A stretch of DNA of 59,604 nt from Zunongwangia pacifica (GTDB lineage Bacteria > Bacteroidota > Bacteroidia > Flavobacteriales > Flavobacteriaceae): assembly GCF_023499215.1 (NCBI RefSeq), contig NZ_JAKHSK010000030.1, positions 1 to 59,604 on the forward strand, written 5' to 3'. A program made the translations under genes and the position numbers. Positions 18,288 through 27,959 of this stretch are shown piece by piece (the stretch's first letter is position 1; the number at the start of each line of letters is the position of its first letter). The notes beneath the pieces were generated by a model. That model was not told where the DNA came from. It ran no database searches and saw only the letters and a program-made list of their open reading frames with translations.

Positions 18288-19520
18288 CTAATTCATCAAA
18301 TTCCTATAGCGCTGTAAAAGGCTGGGATGTGAATAGTGCCAGAAAATATAAGTTTTATGAGGTGTTAAATTGCTTAAACTGTTTTTACTGAGTTTCTTTA
18401 AACTGCTAATTAAATCTTTGGCGTTATAGGTCTCTTTGGCGTAATTATCGGCCTGATATTCAAATTTTCTGGAAATAAGGTTCATTATGAGTCCGGTTAT
18501 TTCTGAAATAGGACTGTATAAAATTCCGAAGGCGATTAAACCAATATGAAAACTTGGTGTTTCTACACCTAAAGCTTGTGATAATACCGCATTCCCCACA
18601 AATAAGCTTAGTAACCAAAGCGTAAAACCAGTTGTTAATACTGAAGCCACCAAATTAAAAATGATATGTTTTCTTTTGTAATGTCCAACTTCGTGTGCCA
18701 GTACCGCAACAATTTCTTCTTCCTCTAAATCATTTACCAAAGTGTCGTAAAGCGTCACTCTTTTTTCGCTGCCAAAACCAGAAAAATAGGCATTGGCTTT
18801 GGTACTTCTTTTAGAGCCATCGATAATAAAAATATTGTCTAACTGAAAGCCAACACTTTTAGCGTAATTTTCGATTTTGACTCTAAGGGAGCCATCTTCA
18901 AGCGGACTTTGCTTATTAAACAACGGCACAATAAGTTTGGCGTAGAACATATTCAGGAATATGGAAAATACAGCGATCAGAATCCAGGCGTACCACCAAA
19001 AATCTGAGCCTGCAAATTGATAAAACCATACAATAAGCGCTAAGATGCCGCCACCGAGAATGGCCATTAATAGCCATCCTTTTAGTTTATCTATAAAAAA
19101 TGTGGATTTTGAGGTTTTATTGAAACCATATTTTTCCTCGATCACAAAAGTAGCATAGTAGGAGAAAGGCGTGGTGAGAATATCGCTGCCAATCATTATA
19201 ATGCCAAAGAAGATAAGCGAAATTACAATTTCATTATCAGAGAATCCTCTGGCGATATGATCCACCCATTCAAAACCATCCAAAAATAGAAAGCCCAAGG
19301 TTAAAACAAGTGAAAACCCCGAAATTAAGATCCCAAATTTATAGTTTTCTTTTTTATAGTGTTGTGATTTTTCGTACTCTTCTTTGTCGTAAACATCAGA
19401 CAATTCGGGAGGGAGAGGATCATCAAAATGACGCGCATTTAGAGTATCCAGTATTTTATCGAAAATAAAATCGGCCAAAATAAGCGCGACAATAATGTAA
19501 AATAAAGTTTCAGGATTCAA
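18288..19520 (-). CDS. M48 family membrane metalloprotease (Ste24-like)
   Basis: A 410-residue integral membrane zinc protease of the CAAX prenyl protease 1 type. Several membrane segments precede the catalytic part. The zinc motif HEVGH is at 276-280 (VLAHEVGHYKRKH), and the third ligand is probably the Glu in KFEYQADNYA. The N-terminal region DPLPPELSDVYDKEEYEKSQ is typical of this subfamily. Bacteria lack prenylated CAAX proteins of the eukaryotic kind, so its role is probably membrane protein quality control; that is inference. A 42-bp gap separates it from the rRNA methyltransferase upstream. Confidence 0.93.
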   Translation of the reverse strand: MNPETLFYIIVALILADFIFDKILDTLNARHFDDPLPPELSDVYDKEEYEKSQHYKKENYKFGILISGFSLVLTLGFLFLDGFEWVDHIARGFSDNEIVISLIFFGIIMIGSDILTTPFSYYATFVIEEKYGFNKTSKSTFFIDKLKGWLLMAILGGGILALIVWFYQFAGSDFWWYAWILIAVFSIFLNMFYAKLIVPLFNKQSPLEDGSLRVKIENYAKSVGFQLDNIFIIDGSKRSTKANAYFSGFGSEKRVTLYDTLVNDLEEEEIVAVLAHEVGHYKRKHIIFNLVASVLTTGFTLWLLSLFVGNAVLSQALGVETPSFHIGLIAFGILYSPISEITGLIMNLISRKFEYQADNYAKETYNAKDLISSLKKLSKNSLSNLTPHKTYIFWHYSHPSLLQRYRNLMN

Positions 19521-19562
19521 ATTGAGAATTTTAAAAATTGAATAGCAAATTAAATGCCGAAT

Positions 19563-20369
19563 CTACAAAAATGATCGTTGTCTTTTGGCTTCGAAAATAA
19601 GAATTCCGGCAGCTACAGAAACATTCATACTATCAATAGCTCCATTCATTGGGATGATAATATTTTGTTTTGCAGCATCTCGCCATTCCTGATTAAGTCC
19701 GGTTGCTTCAGTGCCTACAACGATAGCCGATGCTTTTGTGAAATCCATTTTGGTATAAATTTCTGAAGCCTGTAAAGCAGCCGCGTAAATAGTGATATTT
19801 TTTTGCTGAAGAAATTCAATAATTTCAGCAGTAGTTCCCGTAGCGATATTGTTGGTAAAAACGCAACCTACACTAGATCGAATGATATTGGGATTGTACA
19901 GATCGGTTTTTGGGTTGGCGATTAAAACTGCATCAACATTCGCCGCATCTGCGGTTCTAAGGATTGCTCCTATATTACCTGGTTTTTCAGGCGCTTCAGC
20001 CACTAAAATAAGTGGGTTTTTGGTTTTGAAATTCAGGGTCTTAAGGCTGTTTTCTTTTGAAGCAAATACCGTAATTAAACCTTCTGTACTCGAACGGTAG
20101 GCCAGTTTTTGGTAAACTTCTGAAGAAATCTCGATAATTTCGGCATCAGTATGTTCAAAATCGGGAATTGCTTTAAACTCATTTTTAGAAAAAAAATCGG
20201 GACAAAAATAGACTTCCAAAAGCTTAAAACCACCCTGAAGAGCAAGACCTGTTTCCCGTAAACCTTCTACTACAAACTGGTTTTCTTTTCTGCGGTTTCT
20301 GGATTTTTCCTGAAGCTGTAAAAGATGTTTAACGCGTTTATTCTGAGTGCTCGAAATTGCTGTATTCAT
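19563..20369 (-). CDS. TrmH/SpoU-family RNA 2'-O-methyltransferase
   Basis: A 268-residue SAM-dependent methyltransferase with the SPOUT knot. The N-terminal substrate-binding part starts SSTQNKRVKHLLQLQEKSRNRRKENQFVVEG. The three SpoU motifs are visible: PGNIGAILRTADAANVDAVL (motif 1), AIVVGTEATGL (motif 2) and IIPMNGAIDSMNVSVAAGILIFE (motif 3) with the conserved Asn-Ser. It probably methylates a ribose in rRNA; the exact target is unknown. It lies between a terminator (20386-20416) and the M48 protease gene. Confidence 0.92.
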   Translation of the reverse strand: MNTAISSTQNKRVKHLLQLQEKSRNRRKENQFVVEGLRETGLALQGGFKLLEVYFCPDFFSKNEFKAIPDFEHTDAEIIEISSEVYQKLAYRSSTEGLITVFASKENSLKTLNFKTKNPLILVAEAPEKPGNIGAILRTADAANVDAVLIANPKTDLYNPNIIRSSVGCVFTNNIATGTTAEIIEFLQQKNITIYAAALQASEIYTKMDFTKASAIVVGTEATGLNQEWRDAAKQNIIIPMNGAIDSMNVSVAAGILIFEAKRQRSFL

Positions 20370-20385
20370 AATTGCAAAAATACTA

Positions 20386-20416
20386 AAAAAAGCTGCCCGA
20401 TTTCGGACAGCTTTTG
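20386..20416 (-). terminator. terminator after the amidohydrolase pair
   Basis: On the minus strand AAAAGCTGTCCGAAA and TCGGGCAGCTTTT pair, followed by a T run. It lies directly after the stop of the 20444-21757 gene and before the methyltransferase start. Confidence 0.8.
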
Positions 20417-20443
20417 GTTGAATTTAAAGGAAGTTTTTATCGA

Positions 20444-21757
20444 TTATTTTCCAGCTTCCTGTCGTTCATATTTTTTCATATAGCGTTTCCAAAGCTTGGT
20501 TTGCCGGGTATCTAGGCTAATTTTTCTTCCCTGAATAAAAGCATCGGTAAGAAGATTGCTTCTCATATCTAAGGCATCGCCTTCGCTAATAAAAAGTGTG
20601 GCGTCTTTGCCTTCTTCTAATGTTCCGGCAAAATCATCGATGCCCAAAATTTTAGCGGTGTTACTGGTGATTAGTTTTAAAGCTTCTTCTTTGTTAAGAC
20701 CATAAGCCACTGCGGTACCGGCATAAAAAGGCAGGTTTCGGGAATTCATACGTTCCATGCTACCGCTACCTTCAATACCTACCAGAATTCCTTTTTTAGA
20801 TAATTTGGCAGCTAATTTGTAGGGTAAATCATAATCGTCGTCATCCTGATTGGGTAAGCTATGTGGTCTGCCCGTTAACACCGAAATGCTATTGGCTTTT
20901 AGCTCATCTGCAATTTTTAAGGCGTCATAAGCCCCTACAATGACAAGATCATCCAGTTTTTCATCTTTTTTAAACTGAATCACATCAAGCATTTCTTTTT
21001 CTCCGTTTACATGAACATATACTTTTTTATCGCCGTTAAAAACGCTTTCCATCGCAAGATAGGGGAGGTTGCTTTCTTTTCGATCTCCAGCCAGATAGGC
21101 TTTAGCTTCAGCAAAAAAGCTCTTTAGATTCATGATATTTTCCTGGTATTCTTTATTCGGTTTTATTCCAGGATCTTCACCCATCCACCAGCGACCACGG
21201 CGTACGCTGTTTGGCCAGTTAATATGCAGGCCATCGTCGTTTTTTACAGCGGCATCTTCCCAATTCCAGGCATCAAACTGTACAATCGATGAGGTGCCAG
21301 AGATAAATCCGCCTCTTGGTGCGATCTGGCCTAATAAAACGCCATTTGGTCGCATCGTTTCAGTAACCTGACTTTCGGCATTATAAGCGATTAAACTACG
21401 AATATGCGGTAGCATTTCACCAATTTCATCTTCATCGTCTGTTGCTCTAACGGCATCGATCTCTACCAAACCTAAAGTAGCATTTGGGGCTATAAAACCT
21501 GGATAAACGTGTTTTCCTTTGGCATTGATAATTTCACCTTTAGCCTGGGAAGCGGCGGCAGTGGCGTCACCCACCATTGTAATTTTCCCATCTTCAAAAA
21601 TAATAAGGCTGTTTTCGATAATCTCGCCATTGCCAATATGCGCCGTTGCGCCAACGATGCTAACAGCTTCAGCCTGCTTGGCAGCAGGCATTTGTTGTGC
21701 ATTTAATCCTAAAGCAGCAATAAATGCAAGTATATAGGTAATATTAAATAATTTCAT
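20444..21757 (-). CDS. amidohydrolase-like secreted protein, HxH motif missing
   Basis: A 437-residue exported protein with signal peptide (residues 1-20, ending GLNAQ). The urease-type beta strand flanks are clear: ENSLIIFEDGKITMVG at the start and DFAGTLEEGKDATLFISEGDAL near the end. The usual metal-binding HxH after the first barrel strand is replaced (GFIAPNATLGLVEIDA where GxIDxHxH is expected). The sequence therefore looks catalytically altered or inactive. It follows a 997-residue double amidohydrolase by 12 bp, so they are almost certainly co-transcribed and may form a complex. Substrate unknown. Confidence 0.88.
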   Translation of the reverse strand: MKLFNITYILAFIAALGLNAQQMPAAKQAEAVSIVGATAHIGNGEIIENSLIIFEDGKITMVGDATAAASQAKGEIINAKGKHVYPGFIAPNATLGLVEIDAVRATDDEDEIGEMLPHIRSLIAYNAESQVTETMRPNGVLLGQIAPRGGFISGTSSIVQFDAWNWEDAAVKNDDGLHINWPNSVRRGRWWMGEDPGIKPNKEYQENIMNLKSFFAEAKAYLAGDRKESNLPYLAMESVFNGDKKVYVHVNGEKEMLDVIQFKKDEKLDDLVIVGAYDALKIADELKANSISVLTGRPHSLPNQDDDDYDLPYKLAAKLSKKGILVGIEGSGSMERMNSRNLPFYAGTAVAYGLNKEEALKLITSNTAKILGIDDFAGTLEEGKDATLFISEGDALDMRSNLLTDAFIQGRKISLDTRQTKLWKRYMKKYERQEAGK

Positions 21758-21769
21758 TTTTCTGAATTT

Positions 21770-24763
21770 TTATCGGATTGCTTCCATGGTGTCACAGTGT
21801 GCTTCAATTTTCTCTTTCTTTACTACAGGCTGAGTTTTCATGCCCTGGTTTTTTGCCTGAAGCATCTGTGTGATCAATTCACTTTTTTGTTTTTGAATAT
21901 CTTTTCTCATCGCTTTGTCACGTTCGATATCAAAATAAACAACACCTTCAATCATTGTTTTTTCAGCTTTAGCATATACCGATAGTGGATGATCGCTCCA
22001 AAGTACTAAATCGGCATCTTTACCTTCTTTAATACTTCCTACTTTATCATCTATATGAAGTAATTTGGCTGGATTTAGAGTTACAAATTTCCAGGCTTCT
22101 TCTTCAGAAACACCACCGTATTTCATTGTTTTTGCTGCTTCCTGATTTAAGCGACGGCTCATTTCGGCATCATCACTGTTAATAGCAACGGTAACTCCCT
22201 GGCTATTCATGATGGCGGCATTGTAAGGGATGGCATCTTCAACTTCATATTTATACGCCCACCAGTCTGAAAAAGTAGAACCGCCAATATTACGCGCAGC
22301 CATTTTATCAGCAAGTTTGTAGCCTTCAAGGATATGCGTAAAAGTATTAATCCTGAAATCCATACTATCGGCGACACTTATAAGCATATTGATTTCACTT
22401 TGTACATACGAGTGGCAGCTAATAAACCTTTCGTCACGTAATATTTCGGCAAGCGTTTCCATTTCGATATCCTTACGATAAGAATCGGGATTAGCTTCTT
22501 TATTTTTCATGTAATCCTTGGCACGGCCAAAGTAATCTATAAAGACCTGCTCTACACCCATTCTGGTTACCGGGAATCGATTACCGCTTCCCCAGTTGGA
22601 TTGTTTTACGTTTTCTCCTAAAGCAAATTTTATGAATTTTGGAGACTCCGGGAAGATCATATCATTGGCAGAAGCTCCCCATTTTAAACGAATGATAGCA
22701 GATCTACCACCTATTGGGTTTGCAGAACCATGCAGTAATTGAGCAGTGGTTACTCCGCCGGCAAGATCGCGATAAAGCGCAATATCAGATGGGTCTATCA
22801 CATCTTCCATACTAACTTCAGCTGAAGAGTTATGACCGCCTTCGTTGATGGAAGAAAGCGCAATATGCGAGTGTTCGTCTATGATCCCAGAGGTTAAATG
22901 TTTTCCTGTGGCGTCTACAACGGTAGCACCGCTGGCTTTTAAATCTTTACCAATTTTGGCGATTTTTCCTTTTTTTACAAGAACATCGGCATTTTCCAAA
23001 ATCCCCTGTTCTTCGTTGGTCCAAACCGTAGCATTTTTAAAAAGGATATCTTCGGCTTCTGGCATTTCTTCAAAACCATAAGCTTCATTAGGGAAGGTTA
23101 CCGGTAAAACTTCCGGGTGTTTACTTTTTTCTTCGTCTTCGTCTTTTTCTTTTTTGTCTTTATCCGATTTTTCTTCTGAAGATTTTTTGGTTGCCGTAAA
23201 AACGGTGGTGTCTCCGTTTGGTAATATTGCTTTACCGCTAATCTTATCTGAGACTGAAGGGACATGGGCCGATAATCTAATAAACTCGGTTTTAGTAGTA
23301 TCTGGAGAAGAAATCAGTAAGTTCATCCAGTTATCCTCAAAACTCAATTTAGAACCCACTTTAACATCGTCGGTTTCTAATTTTGCACTTGGTTTTTCGG
23401 CAGAACCGGTAATCTCTAAAGTGTAGTTTTTATCCTCTAATTTAAGGTTATACTTGCCGGTAATATCGGTTGTATTCATCGTGCTGATCACGGCTTTTTC
23501 TCCCTGAACCCAGTTTTCGAAGATTTTGGTATCTTTTTCAAAGTAATCACCAGAGGTAATAATAAAGTTCGCCCAGGCTCCTTTCTTAAGTTCCCCTAAT
23601 TTTCCAGACTGGCCAATGATTTTAGCCGGGGTTGTGGTTAATGCTGAAAGGGCGTCTTCTTTAGAAAGTCCGTATTCTATGGCTTTTAATAGATTCTCCT
23701 TAAATTCTTTTGCGGGATCTACACCTTTTGTGGTGATGGTAAATGGCACATCGGCATCGGCAAGCATTTTTAAGTTGGCAGGCGCCTGATTCCATCTTTT
23801 CATTTCAGAAAGGCTCACATATTCTGCCATAAAGGGATCCTCAACATCATAAGCTGCCGGAAAGCTTAACGGAACAATATAAGTGGCTCCCGATGATTTG
23901 ATTTCATCTAGTTTTTCATATTCAAAACCACTCCCAAGAATGGTGTATGCAATACCAAATTCGTTACCTATTTTGGCTGCTCTTAGCTGGTCTAAAAGAT
24001 TATCTGTTGTAAAAATCTGGGTAAGGTTTTGGTTTCTATTTACCGCTTCTAAAGCAAGATCTCTGTTAGTTGCATTACCTTTTGCATACCATGTTGCATC
24101 CAGGTATACCTGTCTTATTAAAGCCATAGCTCCCATTACTGATGAAGGGTAAGATTGCTGAGATTTTACACTTTTATCGAATGATAAATATTGAGCAGAA
24201 CGATCTTTTAAGATTCGATCACCTTCAGTTCCATTAGGGTTTAGCGCTACTAAAACGCCACTTCCGCGAATAATACCGTCTGGTATATGTGTGTTTACCA
24301 CTCCAAATCCGCCGTTATGATATTTACCGGCTTCTTTGGGGTCGTAGCTAAAACTTTCTATCGCATTTTGCTCTGGCCTAATATGGTCGTTCCAGTAATA
24401 ACCTTCTCGGCTGGCTTCATATTGTCCCGATCTTCCAGAGCCAGATTCCCGTTCTGGTTTTTTAATCCCAAATTCACTGTAAAGATCGATAAAAGAAGGA
24501 TAAACATCTTTGCCTTTTAGATCGATAACTACGCTGTTTTTGGGAATGGTGATCGATTTTCCAACAGCGGTAATTTTTCCTTTCTGAATGGCAAGCATTC
24601 CATTTTCTATAGTAGCCGTGGGATCTACATGAATATTTGCATTTTTAAATACGGTGTAATTGGTGTTGGTTGTTTTGACTCCCGAGTTGGTGGGAAAATA
24701 TTCCTGAGCAGACAAATTGATCATTCCCAGAAATAAAAAAAATAGTAGAAATTTATATTTCAT
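21770..24763 (-). CDS. secreted double-domain amidohydrolase
   Basis: A 997-residue exported protein with a signal peptide (1-19, ending NLSAQ). It contains two amidohydrolase-like halves. The first (about 35-430) starts with ENGMLAIQKGKITAVG but its metal motif is degenerate (YPSFIDLYSEFGI). A Glu/Lys-rich linker around 545-570 follows. The second half (about 585-960) is intact: GIIDEHSHIALSS provides HxH, CHSYVQSE and FTHILEGYK supply further His, and AINSDDAEMSRR supplies the catalytic Asp. Likely hydrolyses an imide, amide or dipeptide outside the cytoplasm; substrate unknown. Tightly linked to the degenerate amidohydrolase downstream. Confidence 0.9.
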   Translation of the reverse strand: MKYKFLLFFLFLGMINLSAQEYFPTNSGVKTTNTNYTVFKNANIHVDPTATIENGMLAIQKGKITAVGKSITIPKNSVVIDLKGKDVYPSFIDLYSEFGIKKPERESGSGRSGQYEASREGYYWNDHIRPEQNAIESFSYDPKEAGKYHNGGFGVVNTHIPDGIIRGSGVLVALNPNGTEGDRILKDRSAQYLSFDKSVKSQQSYPSSVMGAMALIRQVYLDATWYAKGNATNRDLALEAVNRNQNLTQIFTTDNLLDQLRAAKIGNEFGIAYTILGSGFEYEKLDEIKSSGATYIVPLSFPAAYDVEDPFMAEYVSLSEMKRWNQAPANLKMLADADVPFTITTKGVDPAKEFKENLLKAIEYGLSKEDALSALTTTPAKIIGQSGKLGELKKGAWANFIITSGDYFEKDTKIFENWVQGEKAVISTMNTTDITGKYNLKLEDKNYTLEITGSAEKPSAKLETDDVKVGSKLSFEDNWMNLLISSPDTTKTEFIRLSAHVPSVSDKISGKAILPNGDTTVFTATKKSSEEKSDKDKKEKDEDEEKSKHPEVLPVTFPNEAYGFEEMPEAEDILFKNATVWTNEEQGILENADVLVKKGKIAKIGKDLKASGATVVDATGKHLTSGIIDEHSHIALSSINEGGHNSSAEVSMEDVIDPSDIALYRDLAGGVTTAQLLHGSANPIGGRSAIIRLKWGASANDMIFPESPKFIKFALGENVKQSNWGSGNRFPVTRMGVEQVFIDYFGRAKDYMKNKEANPDSYRKDIEMETLAEILRDERFISCHSYVQSEINMLISVADSMDFRINTFTHILEGYKLADKMAARNIGGSTFSDWWAYKYEVEDAIPYNAAIMNSQGVTVAINSDDAEMSRRLNQEAAKTMKYGGVSEEEAWKFVTLNPAKLLHIDDKVGSIKEGKDADLVLWSDHPLSVYAKAEKTMIEGVVYFDIERDKAMRKDIQKQKSELITQMLQAKNQGMKTQPVVKKEKIEAHCDTMEAIR

Positions 24764-24845
24764 AAATGTTAGGGGTTTGGTTAAAATGTGGTTGAAATTA
24801 TAAAAAGCAGAAAATTAAGAAAAAATTAATGAAAGCTTAATATTT

Positions 24846-25919
24846 TTAAAAAGCATTTTCTGTGTCTTCATAATAATTAACAAGAAGAGCAACCACATAA
24901 CTATAACTACGTAAGCCATCCTGTTGATTGTTTGCCATAAGAAAGCGGTTGTAAAACGCCTGAAATAAAGGCTCGAATGGGTTTTGATGCTGAAGCCAGA
25001 AATCTTCGACTTCCTGATAGTTTTTTAGAATCCCGGGATGTAATTTTTTAATTAATTCTTCGCCCATTTCTTTATCTCTTCTAAAGAGTTCTGCCAAACA
25101 ATAGCGAAGTGCGAAAGTGAATCCGCAATATCTAAAATAAGGATCGGGATGATTAATGGTCACCAGGCAGGCGATAAAGTTGGCTTCATTCTCTTTGGCA
25201 AAACCTAACTGGTGCCCAACTTCATGGCTTGCTGTAGTGGGTATTTTAAAGGGGAGAATAGTAGTGTTTACCTGAGCTTCTGCAGTAAGCGGATTTAAAT
25301 ATCCGTTAAATCCCATGTAGGTTAGCGGCCAGCTAAATAACGATCTTTTTAAACTTCGTCCTGTGTAAGTTAACTCTGGGAAATCTTTTTTTATATGATC
25401 GTAACCCTGAACGGTAACGTCAAAAATTTCTGCTTTAGAATAGGGAATATCAACTTTTATAGTGTCATTTTGTACAATTTCAAGATGAATTTTATTGGAT
25501 TCTTTAATTAGCTTTTCTGTAAGCAAAACAAGCTCTTCTTTAGAATATTCGTCATCAATATCTAAAGATTGGTGAAGGGGCAAACGGTAATAATTAAACC
25601 CCCAAAAAAGATGAAAACAAAAATAGACGATAGAAAGAGTAGCAAACATTTCGGCCATCCATTCCTTTGGTTTTTTAAAGCGTGTTTTAATCCTTTTTAA
25701 TAGCCATCGGATGATAAAGATGATAAGAATCGTATATAACAGGTCTCCAAACGAAAATGAAAGAATACCCAGTGACCATCGCATCATTCTAGAGATATAT
25801 GGATAAATCCCACGACTGTACCAACTTTCTATCAGCCATTCGTTCCCTGCTAATAGTTTAATGAGAATGATTTGTACAGGCAGTAAAATAGCCAGAATTA
25901 TTTGAGATTTCTTTTTCAC
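24846..25919 (-). CDS. DUF3810 membrane protein with zincin-like HExxH
   Basis: A 357-residue protein with three hydrophobic segments at about 8-25, 48-72 and 92-108, then a soluble C-terminal domain. Residues 232-236 are HEVGH, followed by QLGFAKENEANFIA, whose Glu near 243-245 is placed as a third zinc ligand in gluzincin-like proteases. This matches the DUF3810 family. The function is not established to my knowledge; the motif suggests a membrane-anchored metallopeptidase. It is separated from the amidohydrolase pair by 82 bp on the same strand. Confidence 0.88.
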   Translation of the reverse strand: MKKKSQIILAILLPVQIILIKLLAGNEWLIESWYSRGIYPYISRMMRWSLGILSFSFGDLLYTILIIFIIRWLLKRIKTRFKKPKEWMAEMFATLSIVYFCFHLFWGFNYYRLPLHQSLDIDDEYSKEELVLLTEKLIKESNKIHLEIVQNDTIKVDIPYSKAEIFDVTVQGYDHIKKDFPELTYTGRSLKRSLFSWPLTYMGFNGYLNPLTAEAQVNTTILPFKIPTTASHEVGHQLGFAKENEANFIACLVTINHPDPYFRYCGFTFALRYCLAELFRRDKEMGEELIKKLHPGILKNYQEVEDFWLQHQNPFEPLFQAFYNRFLMANNQQDGLRSYSYVVALLVNYYEDTENAF

Positions 25920-26074
25920 AATTTCAAAAATAGGACTTTTATATGGAGAATATAGTACTACTTTTTAGGTATATGCTAATTTAATTGAACCATAAGGGAA
26001 TATAGTAGCAGTTTAAATTTGGGATAGTTTATAATATTGATATGAGAATTTAACCAATTTAATACTTTTTATGT

Positions 26075-27937
26075 ATGATAAAGCTTAAAAAATTTACTAT
26101 TCTTCTGTTTTTGAATCTTTTGCTTGTGAATTGTTCTTCTGATGAACAGGTTGTTAAAGAAGAGCAACCAGCACCAACAGAAGAAGGAACCGGGGAGCAG
26201 CAGGTCTCCACAGAAGAAGGGCTTTCAATTTACATTCCTAACGAATTTAGTGATATGGATTTTGAAGACCCAGAAAGTACCTGGGCTTATAGTCGAAGCC
26301 GTGAATCTGAACATTTTATTATGTTTTGGGGCAAAGGCTATGGCGATAATGATCCGGGATCTCAAAGCACAGCCTCAAAATATCGTGTAGATATCGATGA
26401 CCTTTTAGCAAAAGCTGAGGACTTTTATGCACTTAATACCGGAGATTTAGGATTCGCAGAAACGGGGACAGGGAATTCGAATTTGAATCAATACAAAATG
26501 ATGATTTTCTTGTATTATCAGGAGGATTGGCTTGCCACGGGATCGGGTTACGATGATACCATTGGTGCTTTATGGATTAGCCCCAATACCGCCCAGCCTG
26601 TAGGGCATACCATCGCACACGAAATAGGACATAGTTTCCAGTATCAGGTGTTTGCAGATCTGGCCAACGGACACGGATTTAGATACGGTTTTGGCGGTAA
26701 TGGAGGGAATGCATTTTGGGAGCAAACAGCCCAATGGCAGGGTTTTCAATCTTATCCAGAACAAGTTTTTGAAACATACGATTTTAGTGAATACATCAAT
26801 AATTATAATAAGCATATTCATCACGAAGATTATAGATATGCGAGCTATTTTATTCACTATTACTGGACCTTTTTGCATGGTCATGATTTTATTGGTCGTT
26901 TATGGAGAGAAGCTCAGGAGCCAGAAGATCCTGTACAGGCTTATATGCGATTAACAGGAATTAGTGTGAGCGAATTTAATGATGAAATTTATGAGGCTGC
27001 TACAAGATTTGTAACCTGGGATTTAGAGCCATTAAGAACTTATGGCGAGGATCATATAGGAGCACAGCATTATAACTATACTACCCAGGATGATGGTAGC
27101 CATATCGTAAGCCCGGATTATGTTCCACAAACTACAGGTTATAATGTAATTCCGCTAAACGTTCCCCAAGCTAATACTGAAGTAAGTGTAGATTTTACAG
27201 GGCTTCCCAATGCAAGTGGGTTTAATAGTGTAGATGCTTCTATAGCGGGTTGGCGTTACGGTTTTGTAGCCTTACAGGAAAACGCAACAAGGGTTTATGG
27301 AACGATGAATCAGGCAAGTCTGGGAAACGCTTCGTTTGTGGTACCCGAAAATACCACGCATCTTTGGTTAGTGGTGACCGGTGCACCAACCGAATATAAA
27401 CCCCATGCCTGGGACGATGATAACAGTAACGATGACCAATGGCCCTATAAAGTTTCTTTTTCTGACACAAATATGTTAGGAGTAGTAGATATTGATGAAG
27501 GGGAAGAGCCACAAGATGTAGATTTTAATTATGATGTTTCTTTTCCTTTAGATAATGAGAATTATACCGGCACTACGGTTTCTTTAAATAAAGAAAAGTT
27601 AGCGAAAGCTTTTTTAATGCAGCCTAAGCAAATCTCAGATGAAATAGGTAACGCTATTATGTTTTATGCAATGAACAGTAACGGAGATTTAATTTCTGAA
27701 ACTACAGCCAATGGATATGGTCACTGGTTCGATGCAGCGGGCGATGTAATAGGCTGGGGCGATTCCGCAAAAGTATATTCAGAATTTGATGAAATCAACT
27801 TTAATTTTGAAATTGGGCAATATCCGGGACATTCTGTTTTAGGAGACACGTATACTATAAAACAGGTGCTGGTATATGAATACGAATCTGGCAAATTTAC
27901 TCAGGCTATGATAACATTTAATATCACGATAGAATAA
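26075..27937 (+). CDS. DUF6055-DUF4859 lipoprotein with zincin motif
   Basis: A 620-residue outer-envelope lipoprotein; lipobox LLVNC with Cys20, then an acidic linker (21-50). Residues 70-330 form a DUF6055-type domain with HTIAHEIGHSFQYQ, giving HEIGH at 182-186, and FWEQTAQWQ with Glu216 as a candidate third zinc ligand. The C-terminal 130 residues (DFNYDVSFPLDN onward) fit DUF4859, a beta-rich carbohydrate-binding-like module, by sequence style. I infer a secreted metallopeptidase acting on a surface or polysaccharide-linked substrate. Followed within 22 bp by the inverted-repeat element. Confidence 0.88.
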   Translation: MIKLKKFTILLFLNLLLVNCSSDEQVVKEEQPAPTEEGTGEQQVSTEEGLSIYIPNEFSDMDFEDPESTWAYSRSRESEHFIMFWGKGYGDNDPGSQSTASKYRVDIDDLLAKAEDFYALNTGDLGFAETGTGNSNLNQYKMMIFLYYQEDWLATGSGYDDTIGALWISPNTAQPVGHTIAHEIGHSFQYQVFADLANGHGFRYGFGGNGGNAFWEQTAQWQGFQSYPEQVFETYDFSEYINNYNKHIHHEDYRYASYFIHYYWTFLHGHDFIGRLWREAQEPEDPVQAYMRLTGISVSEFNDEIYEAATRFVTWDLEPLRTYGEDHIGAQHYNYTTQDDGSHIVSPDYVPQTTGYNVIPLNVPQANTEVSVDFTGLPNASGFNSVDASIAGWRYGFVALQENATRVYGTMNQASLGNASFVVPENTTHLWLVVTGAPTEYKPHAWDDDNSNDDQWPYKVSFSDTNMLGVVDIDEGEEPQDVDFNYDVSFPLDNENYTGTTVSLNKEKLAKAFLMQPKQISDEIGNAIMFYAMNSNGDLISETTANGYGHWFDAAGDVIGWGDSAKVYSEFDEINFNFEIGQYPGHSVLGDTYTIKQVLVYEYESGKFTQAMITFNITIE

Positions 27938-27959
27938 TTTTTTTATTCTAAAAATTGAC

